Part shown: in pieces, positions 17,157-28,907 of the stretch
How the letters are laid out: every line of letters starts with the position of its first letter
Numbering within the stretch: the first letter of the stretch is position 1
Assembly: GCA_904063045.1 (NCBI GenBank)
Contig: CAJFCJ010000025.1
Coordinates: forward strand, 124,001 to 188,000
Source: Dimorphilus gyrociliatus
Lineage: Eukaryota; Annelida; Polychaeta; Dinophilidae
Length of the DNA stretch: 64,000 nt
Reading direction: 5' to 3'
Notes under the pieces: model-generated
Database searches by the model: none
The model's input: only the letters and a program-made list of their open reading frames with translations
What the model was told of the DNA's origin: nothing
Made by a program: the position numbers and the translations under genes

Positions 17157-18143
17157 ATGGATGTATTCTATTACAATTTTGATTCAGTTTATTACGGAGG
17201 AACACTAATTGTTGGAATAGTACTAAACATTTGGGTAAGTTTATATTATATAGGTATATCTATTAATTATACTTAATACTTGCAATTTTGCGTTATATAT
17301 CGGATTGTTTTTTAGATATTAATAGTAACTTTTGGAACGAAACGGCGGCGAAGGGATCCCCTCTTACTATACCAACTAATTATAATGTGTTATATGTCTA
17401 TAATTCATATATATTGCTTAATAAGATGGGTTTACTTTTTAAGAGGTGACGATGGAACAAAGTGGTCAGAAAGTAGAGATTGCCATATTTCTGGAATGTT
17501 GTTCACAGCTTCATTAATAGGATTGAATGTTTCTTATACTGTTGATCTTACATTGTTATATTTTATCTTAAAAAATTCCTTAAAAACGCAATTAAATATT
17601 ACAAATTATAAACTTCTGATAATTTTTGTGGTCGTATCGTCTCTATCAGTAGGAATAGCCCTGGTTGGATTTATTCCAGGGTTATATTCGAAAAATCCAA
17701 TTTGTCTACCATTCAATTATCCTGAAAATAATTATAAAACTTTTCAAATTGTCTTTACCTTAACTGTTGTTTTGCTTACTTTTATATGTTTTATAGTAAC
17801 GATGGTTGAGATTATTCATACGAAAGTGGTTATATTAAAAGGACCTTCAAATGATTCAAGACATCCTCCGAAGATATCATTGAAGACTAGCCTCTTTTAT
17901 TGCTGTTTAAATTTTACATTCTATACATCACAAATAGTAATTTTAATGATTACATTATTGTCAAAAAGTCAAAAATCAGCTTTGGAATGGAAAATTCGAA
18001 TACTATTACCAATATTAGTAATATCAGCATTTTGTAGAGGAAGAATGCATAGAAAACAATTCCATAGAGAAACACGTGAAATAGTTCATTCAGTATTTAA
18101 AAAGTCAACAAAAGTTAGCGTCATAACTGAATCAATCACTTAA
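17157..18143 (+). CDS. Orphan seven-transmembrane receptor, divergent class A-like
   Basis: Probable G-protein-coupled receptor of the plasma membrane; ligand unknown. Two exons (17157-17234, 17316-18143) join in phase to 301 residues. Seven hydrophobic segments can be traced: GGTLIVGIVLNIWILIVTF; LLLYQLIIMCYMSIIHIYC; MLFTASLIGLNVSYTV; LLIIFVVVSSLSVGIALVGF; FQIVFTLTVVLLTFICFIV; FYTSQIVILMITLL; ILLPILVISAF. Cysteines sit at the start of helix 3 (DCHISG) and in the second outer loop (NPICLPF), where class A receptors form a disulphide. The DRY motif after helix 3 is absent (DLTLLYFILKN), and NPxxY in helix 7 is replaced by LPILV. The short N-terminus and basic tail are typical. No named receptor family is recognised. 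Confidence 0.8.
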
Positions 18144-18679
18144 TTTAAAAATAAAAAACTGCTGAAATAAATATTCTGTTGCTTTTAATGTTGTTATTAT
18201 ACAAAGTAATTAAAAGTAATTTACTAAGAAAAGTCGAATTACATGAATCGAATAATTTTCATATCTTTCTTTCTATTTTTGTGTTGAACTATTTCTGTTG
18301 GTATTGTATTAAAATGTAGCAAGTATATAATGGCAAATCAAGTGTTAAAGCATATTAGATATTACTAATATATATTAATATTTGTATATACTGTATATAT
18401 ACATATGTAGTCAGGTATATAGTGTATTCTATATCACAGAAGAATGTTTTTTGAAAAGACCTTTACTTTGCATAACTATATATATATATATATACTGTAT
18501 ATATACTAATATATGTAAAATATCTTCTTGAATGAATGCAATAGCTTTTGTTCTGGAAGTGCTACCATTCAATTGTCTCGTTGTTTTCAGTAGTTTTAAA
18601 CGCGAATACGGAATGAGCTGTTAATATTAATAGAACGTTATTTTCAATATTAAAAACACTTAAAAATTTGTTTATATAT
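18144..18679. other. Tail-to-tail gap between receptor and CIB gene
   Basis: 536 bp, AT-rich. AATAAA-type signals occur just after the receptor stop (about 18150 and 18165). It holds two exact copies of the element TATATACTGTATATA at 18385-18399 and 18489-18503. Confidence 0.6.
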
Positions 18680-19814
18680 TTACTTGACGAAATCTGGTGC
18701 CTTGGATATAACATGTTCAAATTCGGCAAAGGATAAAGCTCCATCGTTGTCAAGATCGGCTTCTTCTAGTATCTATAGATAAAAAAAAATATTTGCATAG
18801 TTACAAAATAGTAATAAATATTTGATATATTATAATAGGTAGATATAGTAGAAAACAGGCTTTAATCCTAAATAGATCGATTCTGTTTAGAATAAGCTTT
18901 TAATATTCGCAAAATAGAAGAAAAAACACAATTAATGGACAGATATTCGTCGCAATTCAAACTTTAGTTCTTAAACACGATCAGGTTATTTATAAACAAA
19001 AATTTATAGTTGCTCCTATCTTTAAGTGTACATAAAATTTGATAAGACTTTAAAAGTACTAACGTTGGAAATTAATTGTTCTAGGTCGTCTGCTTCCAAT
19101 ACCTCATTACCAGTTAGGTGATTCACGACGTTTTTCAAATCACCTCTAGAAAGTACATCGTCATCATCAAAATCTGTTTGTTTTGGATAAAGAGAATAAG
19201 ATGTTAAATAGGGTCTCTTTAAAAGTTAATTTTTCGTTTTAAGAATATAATTTAATTACCGTAAATGCGAAATGCGTATTCAACTTTGACATGCTTTGGT
19301 GCAGCTTCTGAAAAAACGCTCATCATATCTAGGAAGTCTTCGAACGACATATCTCCACTTGATGTCGAGGAAAACACTTTACAGATCCTTTCATTAAAAG
19401 GATTAGCCTTTAATTCTGGCAAACTCATGATAACATCCATATCGAGGCGTCCGTCTCGATTCGCATCAACGAATGACGGATTAAGTTGTCGAAACTTCTT
19501 ATAGACACTAAACAAAAGTTTGATTTTAAAAATAATTTATTTATATCCAATATACAATAATAAATTGATGAACTTACTGTAAAATTTCTTTTTTCGTGAA
19601 ATATGTCAATTCCTGTTATCAATAAAGTACGTCAAATCGTGACTTAGATTACGGAACTAATTTAACGCGAAATTGAGAATAAGTGAAAATTGGTCACTTT
19701 AACTCATTTCTTAGAGATACAAATTTTTAATTTTAATGATAGTAGAATGAAAATGTTACTAACTTGGTATTCTTCAAGTTGTCTGTCATCAAACACACTG
19801 CCTTGGTTTCCCAT
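18680..19814 (-). CDS. Calcium and integrin-binding (CIB) family EF-hand protein
   Basis: Small calcium-binding adaptor; CIB proteins bind integrin tails, kinases and, for CIB2/3, the mechanotransduction channel. Five exons (19814-19764, 19612-19578, 19507-19260, 19173-19064, 18772-18680) join in phase to 178 residues, the usual CIB size. The start MGNQGS is a likely N-myristoylation site. The family blocks LPELKANPF and ERICKVFS, then [13 protein letters not shown] and AFRIYDFDDD, are clear. Two C-terminal EF-hands are predicted from [12 protein letters not shown] and [13 protein letters not shown], both with acidic loop positions. The end ISKAPDFVK is shorter than human CIB1/2. It is mostly CIB1-like in the C-terminal half, CIB2-like at the start; the exact orthologue is undecided. 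Head-to-head with the MFSD14 gene. Confidence 0.92.
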
Positions 19815-19997
19815 TGTATAAATTCTGGAGATAAATAAATGCTGTTTACAAAAACGTTCGATGAAAAGCAACAAAAGCAACCGGTCACTCACTCCTATTC
19901 ACCGGTTATTGATATGTACACTAAAATGGTGGATATAGGAGGCGCGCTATGACGTGTGGTTTTTCTTTTTCCAATATTACCGAAAACTCTTATTAAA
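19815..19997. promoter_or_regulatory. Shared promoter region of CIB and MFSD14 genes
   Basis: Only 183 bp separate the two divergent start codons, so both core promoters must lie here or overlap. No TATA box stands out. Confidence 0.45.
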
Positions 19998-22631
19998 ATG
20001 AGAATCAAAAAGCCTAAAAGGCTATTAAATAGTCTGAACCCTTTCAACATATTTAAGAAACACGGAAATGGTGGGAGTAAGGATACAAACTCTGTAAGTA
20101 TTGATGAAATCTTCAATATTAATATTCAGAATTTTACTCACTATTTCTTAAAATTATTTTAATTTTATGTTACAGTCGTCCGACGCTATACCTGCAAGTG
20201 TCTACCATGCTCTAGTTATAATTTTCTTGGAATTTTTTAGTTGGGGTCTTCTTACCTTGCCGATTATTACAGTAAGGGTAGAGTTGATTCTTTCCAGAGC
20301 TACTAACAACATGTTAATTTTTGCTTTAGGTGCTTAAAAAAACATTTGACACCCATACACTGTTGATGAACGGTATTATTCAAGGCATAAAGGTTTGTTT
20401 ATAAGATGGTCAAGAGCGTCGTAATTAATAATATTTATTTGTTTCAGGGCTTTTTATCCTTTTTATCAGCTCCACTAATAGGTGCCTTATCCGATATATG
20501 GGGAAGAAAACCTTTTTTATTATTAACTGTTACTTTTACTTGTGCTCCTATACCTCTTATGAAATTTAGTCCATGGTGAGTAACAACAAAACTGTTTCCC
20601 ATCTTCAAACAGGGTCTAAGATGAATAATACATGGAAAAGAGCATTAACAATCTCAAACGTTCTTTATGTTAACTACCTATTTTAGAATATTATAAATCA
20701 TTTACCCTATTTAATTATTTATAATATCTGTACAAATTTTTTTCTTTTATAGGTGGTATTTCGCCGTTATTTCCATTTCCGGTATATTCACAGTAACTTT
20801 CAGCGTTGTTTTTGCTTACGTCTCTGATGTAACAACTGGGGAAGAAAGAAATTTTGCCTATGGTTTAGTTTCAGCCACTTTTGCTGGTAAGAGGCTTATT
20901 TAAATAACTATTATTTCTATAAAGGTGTAATTAGAAGGTATTAATGTATCGTTATATTCAAGTGTAAAATAGAAAACTCCTGCCTTTCCTTTTCTTAATT
21001 TATTAGAATTTTAGGAGAGTATATTTTTTTTGATAAATCCCATAAAGAAATAATATATTCATCTTAGCAGATAAATAAATATTTAAGAAACGTCAATAAT
21101 GTAGTATTCTACAAATGTTATCTCTATTTTTTTTCTTATTGATTTTAATAGATTAAAGAAAAAAAAATAGATGACAATTACTTATATTATAAAAAAAGAA
21201 GTATATTATTAAAACTATATAGGAACAGCATATTTATGGAATAAGACAATTTTTCATTTCAAGCTGTTGTTCAATTAGATATTGTTTCAATTTTATCACG
21301 TCATTTTGCTATAATTATGTATATAAATTATAATGGGAAAAAAAACATGAGCTTTACGTCATTAGATTTTACATGTATGAGAATTAAATAATGGAATATC
21401 TATCCTTTTTAAGATTAAGTTAATGAATATCTTATACTTAAGGCTATAGTAGAGATATATACATAATCTATGTATCAATTTGTTTATTCTTGTTTTATTT
21501 GTTACAGCTAGTTTAGTAACGTCTCCAGCAATAGGTGCTCACTTGTCTCGGGTTTACAGCGATAATTTTGTTGTGGCCTTGGCGACATCTATAGCAATAC
21601 TGGATATAATTTTTATTCTAGTCTTTGTTCCGGAATCCTTACCGGAGAAATTGAGACCCAGTTCATGGGGTTCGCAAATCTCTTGGGAGAAGGCTGATCC
21701 TTTCGGTGCTCTACGGAAAATTGGTCATGACCCACTGATATTGATATTGTGCATAACAGTTTTCCTATCATATCTACCGGAAGCCGGCGAATATTCTTCA
21801 TTCTTTGTCTATTTAAAGTTAGTTATGGGCTTTGATGAGGAGAGCGTTGCATTATATATGGCAGTTGTAGGAGTTTTAAGTGTCATAGCTCAAACAGCTG
21901 TATTATCCATGCTTATGCATCATTTTGGGGCCAAGCATTCGATTATTATAGGCCTGACTTTTGAGATGCTTCAGTTAGCCATATTTGGTTTTGGGAGTCA
22001 AACTTGGCTAATGTGGATGGCTGGTGGCGTTGCGGCGCTTGGTTCTATAACCTATCCAGCCATATCAGCCTTTGTTAGTTCGCATGCCGAAGCTGATCAA
22101 CAAGGCGTCGCTCAGGGTATGATAACTGGTATTAGGGGCTTATGTAACGGCTTAGGTCCAGCCGTTTTCGGGTTAATTTTCTATTTGTTCGACGTCAACT
22201 TGAATGAAACAAATAATAATGAAGATGACAACTCTGTGCCTAACGCCACAACATCAACAACACCTCGATCTAGAAATGTAAGAATTGAATTACTTTTTTA
22301 ACCTCTCCCTTTTCCTCAAATAAATTTTTTTCGGAAATTTAATTTTAGCTCTCAATAATTTCTTTTTTTTTCACAGGGAATACTAACTGGGCCACCATTT
22401 GCCTTTGGTGCCATTCTTGTAATTTTGGCTATTATTGTTGCAATGTATATAAATAAATCTTCATCTCCTCAATCCAGTAGTAGAAGAGTTTCTGGTTCAG
22501 GAGAGAGTGGATCTAGTAAGTCTAATTCTTGTTTAAATTTAGAAACAACGTAATAAATTGAATTTTTCTTTTATTCAGAACCGTATAGTTATGAAATCCA
22601 GCCTCTAATTTCTGAAGAAGAGGTGTTATAA
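19998..22631 (+). CDS. MFSD14: MFSD14/HIAT1-type major facilitator transporter
   Basis: Major facilitator superfamily membrane protein related to vertebrate MFSD14A/B (HIAT1), an intracellular solute-carrier-like protein; substrate unsettled. Eight exons (19998-20093, 20176-20271, 20330-20392, 20448-20575, 20753-20886, 21508-22277, 22377-22515, 22579-22631) join in phase to 492 residues. The family's marker blocks are nearly unchanged: FLEFFSWGLLTLP, LMNGIIQGIKGFLSFLSAP, the MFS motif GALSDIWGRKPF, TCAPIPLMKFSPWWYFAVIS, YGLVSATFA, VPESLPEKLRPSSWG, ITVFLSYLPEAGEYSSFF and QGMITGIRGLCNGLGPA. A 12-helix topology fits. The Asn/Thr-rich loop near the last helix and the short acidic tail vary between species. 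Confidence 0.96.
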
Positions 22632-22740
22632 ACTAAATATTTAAGAAAAACAAAAAAGGACAAGAGAAAAAAGTTTCTTTTCAAAAAGATTTCAAATACT
22701 CTCCTATTCCATTAAAAAAAGACTATATATATATTTACGT

Positions 22741-22767
22741 GCATACATACATACATACATACATACA
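22741..22767. repeat. (CATA)n microsatellite
   Basis: Six to seven units of CATA in the 3' flank of the MFSD14 gene. Confidence 0.85.
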
Positions 22768-24980
22768 AACAAAAAAACTGCTTGATTTTAAGTTGAATAC
22801 GGCAAAAGAAATTGAAATTTAAGCTTCGTCGCTTGATATTTTTTTTTAATCTAATGAAGAGCGGTGTTGGAAAAAGCTGCCTGTAGCTGTCTTATAAATT
22901 ATAGTTCGTAACTTTGTAGAAAGGATAAATACAAACAGCAACAAAAACTAAAAAATAAACTAATAAATAAATAAATACAAATTTTCTCACTCAAATTCAT
23001 AAAATGAATCTTTTATATAGGTAATGTTTCTTATGTGGAAATTCATATGTAAGTATATATACAATATTGGCTTGTATATATACTGTATATATAAATATTC
23101 TTTCCTATTTCAAAAAAATACGAATATTACAATTATGAATAAATGTTACTAATGTGAATGATGTATTATTGTACTACTAAATTTATTAACTAACATTTTA
23201 ATGAGCAATTAGAGGAAGATGCTCGACTTCGAAGAGTCAGTCGTTCTTTCAACTTATTAAATTAAAAAAGAGAATTTAGTGTTTCATTACTTCAACATGA
23301 CAAATTAACAGACAAATTGACTGATAGATTCTTTTACAGTTACGCTACAATGAAAATAGGGAAAGTGAAGAAGATAACTAATTAATTTTAATGATAAGAC
23401 TATTTATTTAGATTTATGCTGTTTAGAAAAATATAATCACCAGATTTTTTAGGCCATATGTTTCATTTGTTTTATTTAAATATATAAATATATATAATTA
23501 TATAATTATTGTATATTAAATATTATTAATTAATCTTTGGCTGAGAAATAATCAATAGATGGATTGGAGAAATACTTTTCTCAAATATGATTATAGATAT
23601 TGAATAGTATTTATATGTCTATTAATATATATATATATATAGATATATACAGTATTTACTGCATGTAAAAAATCAATAGTAAACTTATGCACTTTATTTT
23701 TGTTGCAATAGAACAAATGACTTATATTTTTATCTCTCTCTATACATTTAATGCTGAATATATCGTATTTATCTAACTTACAGTCATTTCATTAAACTTA
23801 CTATGTTGGTAATACTTTACTTTTTCTTCTCTCTTACTTTATACAACATTATTATAATAGTTGAAGAGGAACGTTAAATTTACCTTAATATCTTAAATTA
23901 AATTTACATAGTAAAAAAATCAGGTTCTTTTTAAGCTACTTGATTTTTTTTTTTTAAAAAAACAACATTAACTTTTTTTTCTAAATTTCTATATAGTTTT
24001 ACTCTGATGAATATTTCTTTATTATTTAAATTTGTTTAGGCCTAGTTTAAAAAAATATATATAATCATGGAAATTTCTTTTTTATCTGCATGCATATAAT
24101 ACAATTGTATATTGTATATTATATTTATGATACTATATTTAATATCTATTTAAAAGTTAAGAGATTTATTATACTCTAAATTTTAGATTATGTTACTCAA
24201 GGTATTAATATATCATATATCTTTTAAGATATTTAATTTCTTCATAGATCACGCAATTTATATTCCACATTCGTTAATCTATTGATCATCCACTTTTATA
24301 AATTTTTGACTTTCTTATTGTCAGATTTATAAGCTTAATGGCCCTAAAATAGGCCCTTTTATTTTCTCTTCTTCTTTTTGGCATTAAATCTGTACCGAAA
24401 AGTATAGGACTATAAGAGGAAAAAAACCTCAAAACTCTATAAAACCTTCACTTTTCTCTTACTCTATCTAATGCCAGAGTTTTCTCCTAACTTACTGCAA
24501 ACCAAATTAAGGTAGGCCTAAACACGTGACCAATTCTTATAAATATACGTTACAGCTTTGGCAATACGCCAGTTTCATGTATAACGCAGAATCGTTTTTT
24601 TCTCTATGCGATATCGTGAATTTTATATTGTTGATTTCAGTCGAATAAATTCATAATTTTTTGAAAATTAACTGGTAAAAAGTAGAATAGTTTGTGAATT
24701 TGAACTGAAATTGAAACAACAAATCAGTAAGATGAGCTTCTTTTCTTATTTTATCTTTTATAATCGTTACATTAACAGATTAGTATAGAACGAAGTCTAA
24801 AATTTTTCAAAGGAACATATGATAAATACTGAATCAATAATTTACTATCAGACTATCGAAAGAGTTTAAAAACGATTGATTTAGGAAGAAAACTCCATAG
24901 ACAAGATTTTACTATTGAATTCAATATCTCATCATTATAAAACAACTTGTATATCTTTTTTCTTATTTTTTTTCTCTTTT

Positions 24981-25045
24981 ACTCTCTCTCTCTCTCTCTC
25001 ACTCACTCTCCTTTCTCTCTCGCTCTCTCTCTCTCTCACTCTTCA
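24981..25045. repeat. (CT)n microsatellite upstream of the reductase gene
   Basis: Interrupted CT repeat of about 65 bases, ending about 230 bp before the start codon of the next gene. Such tracts recur upstream of several genes here. Confidence 0.85.
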
Positions 25046-25272
25046 CTATCTCTTTATATACAATAAATTTTTTTTATAGATATACAGAACATTAAAGACT
25101 TTATTGAACCTGGTAAGGATAAACAATTTATAAGGTTAAATACTAAAAATCCAACAATTAAGGCTTTTATATAAACTATGGGTAAGAGTTTTAACAGTTT
25201 TTTTCACCTTTTTTAGAAGAGGGAATACAAAGTTTTTGACAACATCTAGAAAATCAGAGATAAATTGTTAAC

Positions 25273-26176
25273 ATGAAGAAATTTATTGCTTTAGCCGTTC
25301 TTGTATACGCTATTTATTCTTTTTGGGAACCTTTTGACCCTGAAAATGTTAATGGAAAGAATGTTGTTCTGACTGGGGCAACTAGTGGCATAGGAGAGCA
25401 GATGGCTTATGAATTCGCTAAATTAGGGGCTAATCTAATCATTACTGCTAGAAGGGAGAACAGATTACGTGAGGTTATTGCAAAATGTAAAGAGCTTAAT
25501 CCAAATGCCCAGTATCACTATTTTCCTGCCGATATGAGTAACATGGAAGATATAAATGGCCTTATAAAGGTAAGTGTATTTCCTTTATATATTAATATAT
25601 ATTAGTATATACATATATATATATACAGTATATATCAGTATATATATAAATAGAAGAATCTTTCCTATGTAAATAAATTCGCCGCAGATGCATACATACA
25701 TACGAATACATATTAGTATATACATTTACTGTACATCTATATATATTTATGCATAGAGATGTTCATAAATTCGTCTATCTTTTCATCACTACCATAGTTA
25801 ATCATTGGATTTGACAAGATTTATAGTGTTTCGCCCCCTTTCCCCCACGCCTCGTTCCCTTCCCCCTTATCCCCTTAACGTAGGCATGTAAAATTGTCTA
25901 TATTATGCCCTAAACTATTGTTTCTCTCTATTTTTTTTATGTAGGATAAATAATAAAGTATTATTTATTTCTATGGAAACATAAGAGTATCAGATATTGT
26001 TTTTATTAAAAAAAGTCATATGTACCATATGTTTAAATTGTGCATGCTCGGAAAATGTACTCTTGGATAACTCTTTAATTATTAAAAGTAGTCCATCGCA
26101 TCAATAGTATGTCTCTCTTTCTATACAATAAAAAGTAAATTAACATATATATACAGTATATACTTTCGCACTCTCA

Positions 26177-26216
<40 letters not shown>

Positions 26217-27852
26217 GCTCTTCCATCTCAATCTTTTAGCTAATATTCACTCACGATTACATATTTACAACCTTCTTCCACCTTTCACCTCTTCTCTTTA
26301 TCATCTTTCAACCTCTCCTCCTCCTTTTCCTCTTTCTCTACATCTAGCTACCCCAATTCTACTATTCTTATATTAGGTTAACTACGCTCGTCTCTTTTTC
26401 CTTTTTTCTCTTTTTTACGTCGTCTTTTTTATTGATTGTTTTTATTGAAATTATTTAAAGATAACTTTAAGCCTATATTTCCACATCGAACGATGGGAAA
26501 CTGTCCTACTTTAACGCTATTTTGATGTTTATAGGCTTTTCTAATTGTATTATTATAGAAAATATGCACCGTTTAACTTTAATATCTAATGTCTTCCCTT
26601 ACTCATCATGCTCTTCATATGCTTAGAATTGATTCACTTAAACTCTTCTTATTCTCTTAAGACCATATAGAGTAGATTTTAAGTAATTTTTTATTATTCG
26701 TGTAAGCCTATATGACCTATAAGTTACTACTTGTTTTAGAGGATAAGAAATGAGGGAAAAGAGAGAGCTAGTGTGTGTGTTTGAGCGTGTGTGAAGAGGG
26801 GGAAGGGGAGGGGGAAGGGGAGAGTATATATATAAAAAGTGTAAGCTTTTGTTCACAACATAGTTTTTATAAAATAAACGAAATTCGTATTGAATGATAT
26901 TTTAAACGTCAATGTGATTATAATCTCGTTCGGTTTATCAAGCATCCCATCCAGCAACTTTTATTAATATAAAAGAGGCTAATTTATTGACCCTAATTAT
27001 CAATACAAGCAAATGTAACGAGATTTTGATGAGTCTAAGTGGTTAATATTCGTATTTGAATGTGCATATTTTGTTTGCCTTAATACCGAATACGACTAAT
27101 TTATAGAATTATAAGCAAGTTTATACCACTCATGTATTTGAAACCTTAATGAATAAATATGATTTTCATTCAAATAGTAATAATAATAATAATAATAATG
27201 AGCAAAACAACAGTTATTTCTTTAATGAAACAATTATGATCATAAATCATTCATAGTCATTTTGTTTTTTTTTTAGTTTACAAAGACCCAATGGGAAAGC
27301 CTTGATTATCTTGTGTTAAATCACATTCTTGTGCACAATCTTGGCTGGTGGATTGGATCGAATACCAATGCTACTCTTCTAAATACGATTATGGATACAA
27401 ATTTCAAGGCCTATGTTACCTTGTCATCTGGGCTTATGTCTTTAGTGGAGAAAGCCAGTGGAAGATTAGTTGTTATGAACTCCGTTGCTGGCAAGATAGG
27501 CCAACCCTATTTAGCGGCCTACAGCGCTTCTAAATTTGCTTTGAACGGTTTCTTTCAAGCTCTAGGAGCTGAACTAAAGTTGAAAGAAGCAAAAGCAACC
27601 ATTACCAATTGTATAATTGGTTTAATTAATACCGAAAATGCTGTAAATAATTTAAAAAATTTTGGTCTGGGAAAAATAGTGAAGGCTTTTTCTCCGGCGA
27701 CACCGCAAGATTGTGCGTACCACGTGATTAAAGGAGCATCGAATAAAAGAGAGACTGTTTATTTCCCCCTAACTACACCTTTTCTTCTTCATTTTGATTA
27801 CTTTTTTCATTCATTATCGGAGAAGCTCCTCTTTTATTTTTATCAACTATGA
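25273..27852 (+). CDS. 11beta-hydroxysteroid dehydrogenase 1-like short-chain dehydrogenase
   Basis: NAD(P)-dependent short-chain reductase, probably anchored in the ER membrane with a luminal active site as in HSD11B1; the substrate is unknown. Two exons (25273-25569, 27277-27852) join in phase to 290 residues. A hydrophobic N-terminal anchor (FIALAVLVYAIYSFW) is followed by the cofactor loop GATSGIG (35-41), ARR typical of NADP preference, LNHI in place of the usual NNAG (the HSD11B1 variant), the catalytic Ser near 168 in MNSVAGK, and YSASK with Tyr181 and Lys185. The IGLINTENA block also matches the 11beta-HSD1 group. The 1.7-kb intron holds CT repeats, two copies of the 15-bp element and two potential G-quadruplexes. 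The stop codon overlaps the next start codon as ATGA. Confidence 0.93.
25834..25874 (-). other. Potential G-quadruplex on minus strand, reductase intron
   Basis: Five C-runs of three to five bases on the plus strand, so a quadruplex pattern on the minus strand, within the large intron. Confidence 0.4.
26178..26213. repeat. (CT)n microsatellite in reductase intron
   Basis: CT repeat of about 36 bases in the 1.7-kb intron, followed by further pyrimidine-rich sequence to about 26350. Confidence 0.85.
26798..26820 (+). other. Potential G-quadruplex on sense strand, reductase intron
   Basis: Four G-runs of 5, 4, 5 and 4 bases with loops of 2, 1 and 2 bases, an ideal tight quadruplex pattern in an otherwise AT-rich intron. 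Confidence 0.55.
27177..27199. repeat. (AAT)n microsatellite in reductase intron
   Basis: About seven AAT units, roughly 80 bp before the splice acceptor at 27276. Confidence 0.85.
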
Positions 27853-28533
27853 AATTGATAATAATCGTTCTACTAATAACGACATCTTCTTATTGTTGTT
27901 GTCAAGCTCATAGATGCTTGAAAGGGTACGCTCGATGGCCTGGAACATCGCTTTGCAGTTGGTATTTTAAATTTTATATTCAAGTAAATAAATATTGAAT
28001 TAAAAAAAATCGTATTTTTCGTTTTCTCTCATTTAGTTTGTCATTAATAATAAATTTCTTTAAGTAATAAGTTAGAGCAGAGTGAAAATTTTCAGGAATG
28101 TAGAATAGAATTTATCGTATCTTTCTTTTATTTGTTTCGCAACTCGTAAAATAAAATTCGAAAATAAATACAAATAAAAAAAGATACTAACATATGATAT
28201 AGGCCTATGGTTATCGTAACTGTCTTTTAGTATTCTTTCATACACCTCCTCCTTTAAATAATAACATATCAAGTACATGTAATAATATGTCTATGTACAC
28301 TATATGCAATTATGAAATTGTGTTTCATATACATTTTATATTTTGTAAAAGGGCCGTGCTATCCTGGAACATACGCCGATACTAACGAGCATGATGAAGG
28401 TTTTTGTCGACCTTGCCCTAGAGGATTTTATCAACCCTATTACACTAGAGACTACTGCCTCCCCTGCTATTATAATATGTTTCAACTCGGAGCTAAATAT
28501 TGCGCATCTCCTCCTGCAAAGAAGTTCTTTTAG
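27849..28533 (+). CDS. Small secreted cysteine-rich protein
   Basis: Function unknown; predicted to be exported. Two exons (27849-27957, 28352-28533) join in phase to 96 residues. The first 20 or so residues form a signal peptide (MKLIIIVLLITTSS then YCCCQA). The mature part begins with RCLKGYARWPGTSLC, then CYPGTYADTNEHDEGFC, RPCPRGFYQPYYTRDYC and LPCYYNMFQLGAKYC, before a short basic end. The spacing C-P-G-T-Y...C-x-x-C-P-x-G-x-Y resembles ephrin-receptor-like/GCC2-GCC3 and TNFR-type cysteine modules, but the match is short. The start codon overlaps the stop codon of the upstream reductase (ATGA), so it may be the second cistron of one transcript. The donor (GTTGGT) is weak. Confidence 0.75.
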
Positions 28534-28907
28534 TAAGCGAAAAACAAAGGATGATATTATTACATACAATAAACATACCTTCTCTTATATCTCGAAGTCT
28601 TTATCTCAATATTTGTTTTCTTTTAAGATATAAAAGTATAAATAAGAGACTGAGAAATGTTACGCCCAATTTAGCATCCTTTAGAAATGTTCCTCTAACC
28701 TCCAAAAAAAACATACGTACAAACAAAAGGTCAAAGAGAAAGTATAAAATACGATAATGACGCTTTTCTAACAAAATAAGAGATAAGATATTGACAGGAA
28801 TGTCGGTGGTCTTAGGCTTAGCTTTTTTGTTTTTTCATCCTATTCACTTATTGCATTAAAAATAAACAAGGAATAAATATTTAAATATATTTAAATTATT
28901 GCAAAAT
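28534..28907. other. Spacer before the ABCA-like gene
   Basis: 374 bp, AT-rich, no coding signal recognised beyond short open frames. It must contain the ABCA gene promoter unless transcription reads through from upstream. Confidence 0.45.

Larger units (their letters stand above)
22632..25272. other. Intergenic low-complexity stretch
   Basis: 2.6 kb of strongly AT-rich DNA with no coding signal. It holds the MFSD14 3' flank, a CATA repeat (22741-22767), an exact copy of the 15-bp TATATACTGTATATA element (23077-23091), several TA runs, two AGGCCTA motifs (24038, 24514) and a CT repeat before the next gene. The promoter of the reductase gene is presumably in its right part. Confidence 0.5.

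Noticed and set aside
24981-25045. Regularly spaced CT repeats that could be taken for an array
   Set aside because: Plain dinucleotide microsatellite without unique spacers; no CRISPR or satellite array is present in the window.
26638-26856. Minus-strand open frame rich in proline (PLPPPLPPLH)
   Set aside because: It is a reading of the G-rich and GT-rich low-complexity tract in the reductase intron; no splice signals or conserved sequence.
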